From contig JBLSDH010000022.1 of the NCBI GenBank assembly GCA_052315415.1, positions 1-17,542 of the forward strand: 17,542 bases of DNA, given 5' to 3'. Shown piece by piece: positions 16,101-17,542 of this stretch (positions are counted from its first letter, which is position 1; each line of letters begins with the position of its first letter). The notes beneath the pieces were generated by a model. That model did no database searches. It saw nothing but the letters and a program-made list of their open reading frames with translations, and had not been told where the DNA came from. This DNA is from Cuniculiplasma sp052315415. GTDB lineage: Archaea > Thermoplasmatota > Thermoplasmata > Thermoplasmatales > Thermoplasmataceae. The position numbers and the translations under genes were made by a program.

Positions 16101-16769
16101 TTCAATGAATGTTTCATATTTTTCCTCTTTTTCAACAAGTATTTTGTTTGGTGCCAGATCCTCCAGTGACACTATTACTCTTTCACTGCCCCCAATTATA
16201 AAATAACCTCCTGAATCTGTGGGATCCTCTCCCACAAATCTCAGTTTTTCAATTCTGCTTCCATTAACAGGTCCACCGTTTCTTGCAACATAATTGTCAA
16301 GATTTGATCCGTAAAGTGTACATCTGTTTGACCTTACCATTATCGGGATTTCACCAATCTTTATTGTCTGTGGTTCCCTTTCAATTCCATCTTCCACTAT
16401 CCTTACCTTAAGAAAGATTGGTGCCATGTAATTGAGATCTCTCAATCTCGCCTCCTGAGGTGTAATTTGGTTTGTTGCTCCTGAAGCTTCTTTTATTTCA
16501 GGATCTCCTATTTTGATTGTAGGTTCTCCTATGTACCTCCCTTTTTCCTTTTGTCTACCAAAATATATACGAATGTCCCTTCCTCCGGTTTTTGTTTTAT
16601 CAAGAATAATTACTCCCGGCTCATCTTCATCTGAAACTCTTGTTTCATCAACTATTCTCTGTATCTGGCTTTCGTTTTTATCAGGATAACCCATGAAGGA
16701 ATTCATTGAATCTATCTGGTGCTGTACTATACTATTATTCTCAAAAAAAGCATCTATTATTTCTTTCAT
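13164..16769 (-). CDS. rpoB: RNA polymerase subunit B (Rpo2), unsplit, with extra zinc-ribbon insertion
   Basis: The second-largest RNA polymerase subunit as one 1201-residue chain; methanogens and haloarchaea split it, Thermoplasmatales do not. Landmarks: RDLHPTQWGRICPNETPEGQ (495-514), the hybrid-binding DYISFGKRPAGQN region (789-801), GDKFASRHGQKGVIG (955-969), NPHAIPSRMTIGH (991-1003) and the C-terminal clamp zinc ribbon Cys1141, Cys1146, Cys1161, Cys1164. A second cysteine quartet, CPRC (674-677) and CNKC (700-703), lies between AEEEENLYIALY and YTHLEIDPSLILG. Those two blocks are normally joined by a short linker in archaeal B and RPB2, so about 35-40 residues look inserted. The total is some 70 residues longer than typical crenarchaeal B. 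ATG 16769 overlaps the rpoH stop by four bases, with GAGGT ahead. Confidence 0.98.
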   Translation of the reverse strand: MKEIIDAFFENNSIVQHQIDSMNSFMGYPDKNESQIQRIVDETRVSDEDEPGVIILDKTKTGGRDIRIYFGRQKEKGRYIGEPTIKIGDPEIKEASGATNQITPQEARLRDLNYMAPIFLKVRIVEDGIEREPQTIKIGEIPIMVRSNRCTLYGSNLDNYVARNGGPVNGSRIEKLRFVGEDPTDSGGYFIIGGSERVIVSLEDLAPNKILVEKEEKYETFIEIAKVFSQSNGYRAMTSVEKGRDGLLTVSIPTVPGNIPLVIIMKALGMEKDNDIFNAIYSSDGMIPIIYYNLENAREIQEQHSSSASKAGIINTEDAINYLERRFASGQAKEFREKKISQIIDKSLLPHLGDTVEDRYKKALYLGRMARAVLELNLGMRKEDDKDHLSNKRIKLAGDLMDELFRNAFQSVVKDLKSEVEKRFNRKKGTINLKPSIRQDLMTQKFLHAMATGNWIGGRTGVSQLLDRVSNISTLSHLRRIISPLTRSQPHFEARDLHPTQWGRICPNETPEGQNCGLVKNASLLMSVSIGTDSEEILDRAVAEGLIEPTMEERDKSRVYINGDLVGYHENPVELVKKLRKARRSGEISTEMNIRYEEMTNEVWINCDMGRLRRPLIVLENGKPKINSKILEKIRLKEMQFDELFTKGYLEWIDAEEEENLYIALYAYEIPERCPRCNTLLYRGIVQWLNPGEENTILMCNKCGKEFEGKSLLNKEYTHLEIDPSLILGVTASMIPYPEHNSSPRITMASAMVKQSLGLSSTNFRLRTDTRGHFLHYPQMPLVKTQVMDYISFGKRPAGQNFVVAILSYQGYNIQDAIIFNKAAVERGLGRSNFFRTYSTEERRYPGGQEDRFEIPTHDVLGTRMESYYKNLNSEGIISPESYVEGSDVLVGKTSPPRFLEEGGERLGPQRRRESSLTMRPNEKGYVDNVIITVSESNSKIIKVKVRSDRIPELGDKFASRHGQKGVIGAIVPQEDMPFTEDGIIPDIIINPHAIPSRMTIGHILEMIGGKVASARGSFVDGTIFKGETEKALREDLLNNGFSYDSTEVMYDGITGKKLKADIFTGVIYYQKLHHMVAGKFHARSRGPVQILTRQPTEGRSRQGGLRFGEMERDTLIAHGASMVIKDRLLDQSDGTILYVCGNPNCGHLAIVDRKKGTMRCPVCGNTGNIHPVETSYAFKLMRDELMSLGVMMRLILGDLK

Positions 16770-17029
16770 CTTAAAACCTCATTACTTACAACTCTATAAT
16801 ATTCCACAGGACCTATTTTTTCGTTTCTTCTCACTATTTTAATAATTCTACCCGGCTGTATTTCACCATAAATCTCCATTAAAGCCTTTATTGCTGGATC
16901 ATTTATGCTAATCTTGGGTAGAAGATCTTTCGTAACATTCAATTTTAAAAGAATCTTGTTTTCCTCTTTTACTTCAACCAAATAATGTTCGGGAACCACA
17001 TTATGATGTAATATATCAAATTTACCCAT
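16766..17029 (-). CDS. rpoH: RNA polymerase subunit H (Rpo5)
   Basis: The small H subunit (archaeal counterpart of the C-terminal domain of eukaryotic RPB5), first gene of the rpo operon. Typical sequence: FDILHHNVVPEHYLV near the start, LLPKISINDPAIKAL in the middle and GRIIKIVRRNEKIGP with YYRVV at the end. I place the start at ATG 17029, giving 87 residues. A longer frame from GTG 17038 would put the start codon inside the SD itself: AGGTG (17040-17036) followed by six bases and ATG 17029 is a textbook arrangement. The gene begins only 17 bases after the 3' end of a tRNA-Lys gene, with no TATA element between, so it is probably cotranscribed with the tRNA. Confidence 0.93.
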   Translation of the reverse strand: MGKFDILHHNVVPEHYLVEVKEENKILLKLNVTKDLLPKISINDPAIKALMEIYGEIQPGRIIKIVRRNEKIGPVEYYRVVSNEVLR

Positions 17030-17046
17030 ATTTTTCACCTTTTTTG

Positions 17047-17120
17047 CGGGCCCAAGGGGATTCGAACCCCTGACCCTCTGGTTAAAAGCCAGATGCTCTA
17101 CCTAGCTGAGCTATGGGCCC
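17047..17120 (-). tRNA. tRNA-Lys, anticodon TTT
   Basis: A complete 74-base cloverleaf on the minus strand. Acceptor GGGCCCA pairs with TGGGCCC without mismatch, discriminator G; D arm GCTC/GAGC; anticodon stem TCTGG/CCAGA with loop CTTTTAA; T arm AGGGG/CCCCT with loop TTCGAAT. The anticodon TTT reads lysine AAA and AAG. No intron and no encoded CCA (the trailer begins CAAAA), so CCA is added after 3' trimming. The gene sits directly upstream of rpoH. Confidence 0.97.
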
Positions 17121-17150
17121 ATTATGCCGGCAGTAGTTATGTTTTCAACA

Positions 17151-17160
17151 TTAATAAATA
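17151..17160 (-). promoter_or_regulatory. TATA element for tRNA-Lys and probably the rpo operon
   Basis: The minus strand reads TATTTATTAA, centred about 35 bases before the tRNA 5' end. Initiation about 25 bases downstream falls at 17130, inside the palindrome TGCCGGCA (17125-17132), leaving a tRNA leader of about 10 bases. It is the only good promoter element upstream of rpoH. Confidence 0.5.
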
Positions 17161-17423
17161 TTGTTTTAATTGAATTTTTCCAGTTATACAAAGATAAATC
17201 ATAACAACTTCAATCAGTTATATCAATTGGGTTACACTTTAATTTGAAAGATAACATACAGGATGAAAACTTTTTTTCAAGTTAATTGATAATATGATTT
17301 CTAAAAAAATGATGTGTTAATGTAATATAAAATAGTGAAAGTAATATTTTTAAAATTTTTTATAATAATGAAGATTGATCATGTTTCATTTCATTTTTAA
17401 TAATGAGGATTTCTAAAAACCCA

Positions 17424-17444
17424 TTCCCTGAACAGATAAGGGAA
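17424..17444. promoter_or_regulatory. inverted repeat upstream of the right-edge gene
   Basis: TTCCCT (17424-17429) and AGGGAA (17439-17444) form a perfect 6-bp inverted repeat with a 9-base spacer. It is one of the few G/C-containing blocks in the spacer and ends seven bases before the TATA-like element at 17451, a position suited to an operator. Which protein would bind is unknown. Confidence 0.35.
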
Positions 17445-17450
17445 CAATAA

Positions 17451-17458
17451 CATTTATT
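17451..17458 (+). promoter_or_regulatory. weak TATA-like element for the right-edge gene
   Basis: The plus strand reads CATTTATT, centred about 26 bases before GTG 17481. The distance fits a leaderless message. The match to a TATA consensus is modest. Confidence 0.3.
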
Positions 17459-17480
17459 CATGGGATAGCCATGTTACTGT

Positions 17481-17542
17481 GTGAGTGACCTTTACGACAC
17501 AGTTCTTAGGGAAAAGTACAGGCAATATTTTGTGAATGATCC
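17481..17542 (+). CDS. 5' end of an unidentified plus-strand gene
   Basis: A frame opening at GTG 17481 reads (M)SDLYDTVLREKYRQYFVND and stays open to the window edge. The only upstream in-frame sequence reaches a TAG at 17466-17468 without an ATG or TTG start, so GTG is the likely start. There is no SD; a TATA-like element 26 bases upstream suggests a leaderless message. The ATG at 17471 is in another frame and stops after five codons. Twenty-odd residues do not identify the product. Confidence 0.45.
   Translation, partial: MSDLYDTVLREKYRQYFVND

Larger units (their letters stand above)
17121..17480. other. divergent intergenic region, 360 bases
   Basis: Very AT-rich spacer between the minus-strand tRNA-rpo unit and a plus-strand gene. 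It holds a TATA element for the tRNA (17151-17160), an inverted repeat (17424-17444) and a weak TATA-like element (17451-17458) for the plus-strand gene. GATTTCTAAAAA occurs twice (17296-17307 and 17408-17419), possibly by chance. I see no reading frame, tRNA or C/D-box pair in the central 17170-17400. Confidence 0.6.

Noticed and set aside
10465..16769. Inteins in RpoB or RpoA'
   Set aside because: Polymerase genes are frequent intein sites, and RpoB and RpoA'' are long, but the conserved motifs read through without the Cys/Ser start and His-Asn end of an intein; the extra length is accounted for by the zinc insertion and the N-terminal extension.
17030..17038. GTG at 17038 as the rpoH start
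   Set aside because: The GTG is part of the AGGTGA Shine-Dalgarno sequence that serves ATG 17029 at an ideal distance; the three extra residues are not family-like.
17170..17400. A C/D-box or other small RNA in the divergent spacer
   Set aside because: ATGATG-like and TGAT strings occur, but no C box with a properly spaced CTGA D box, and no G/C-rich structured core was seen in this AT-rich DNA.
17296..17419. 12-base direct repeat GATTTCTAAAAA
   Set aside because: Two copies 112 bases apart in very AT-rich sequence can arise by chance, and nothing in their surroundings matches.
1..17542. CRISPR arrays, insertion sequences, integrase or att sites
   Set aside because: No regularly spaced repeats, no transposase or integrase frames, and the tRNA-Lys 3' end is not repeated within the window, so there is no sign of an element integrated at it.

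Overview
The window looks like a piece of an acidophilic, moderately thermophilic euryarchaeon of the order Thermoplasmatales (Thermoplasma / Ferroplasma / Picrophilus / Cuniculiplasma type). Evidence: an archaeal RNA polymerase with the largest subunit split into A' and A'' but an unsplit B subunit; an archaeal NusA made only of KH domains; a full-length tricorn protease whose catalytic residues and spacing match the Thermoplasma enzyme; AT-rich DNA; and promoters with A/T-rich TATA elements placed so that several mRNAs should start at or next to the start codon (leaderless). Genus cannot be fixed from the sequence alone. Almost everything is on the minus strand, so the text reads from right to left.

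Right edge (17542-17121): the first bases of an unidentified plus-strand gene (GTG at 17481) and a 360-base divergent intergenic region holding a promoter for each side. Then a tRNA-Lys(TTT) gene (17120-17047), followed after only 17 bases by rpoH. The chain rpoH-rpoB-rpoA'-rpoA'' is joined by 4-base stop/start overlaps, and nusA follows 15 bases later. I see no TATA box between the tRNA and rpoH, so the tRNA and the polymerase operon are probably one transcript, with tRNA 3' processing creating the rpo mRNA 5' end. Inside these core genes three things stand out: an extra CxxC...CxxC insertion in RpoB, an extension of about 120 residues at the N-terminus of RpoA'', and a NusA whose first KH domain has lost its GXXG loop. 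The ribosomal genes (L30e, S12, S7) that commonly travel with this cluster in Euryarchaeota are missing.

Middle (8429-2135): an NADP-type aldehyde dehydrogenase with its own leaderless promoter; a two-gene mercury module (75-residue HMA metal-binding protein plus a mercuric reductase that lacks a fused metal-binding domain) with its own promoter and a perfect inverted repeat just upstream of the TATA box; then tricorn protease, also with a leaderless promoter.

Left (2134-1): a hairpin consistent with tricorn termination; a sulfide:quinone-oxidoreductase-like flavoprotein translationally coupled to a small helical protein that resembles DUF1641; then a gene-free stretch of 380 bases. That stretch contains a nested inverted repeat and the leader of the next minus-strand gene, of which only the first 25 bases are in the window. 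In that leader a perfect 8-bp hairpin buries the Shine-Dalgarno sequence, and a 15-codon basic upstream reading frame runs through both arms. Together with the tRNA-rpo junction, this is the least expected regulatory structure in the window.

Functionally the window combines core transcription (RNA polymerase, NusA, tRNA), peptide turnover (tricorn), central carbon oxidation (aldehyde dehydrogenase), mercury detoxification (HMA protein plus MerA) and sulfide oxidation (SQR plus DUF1641-like protein), the last two fitting a metal- and sulfide-rich acidic habitat.
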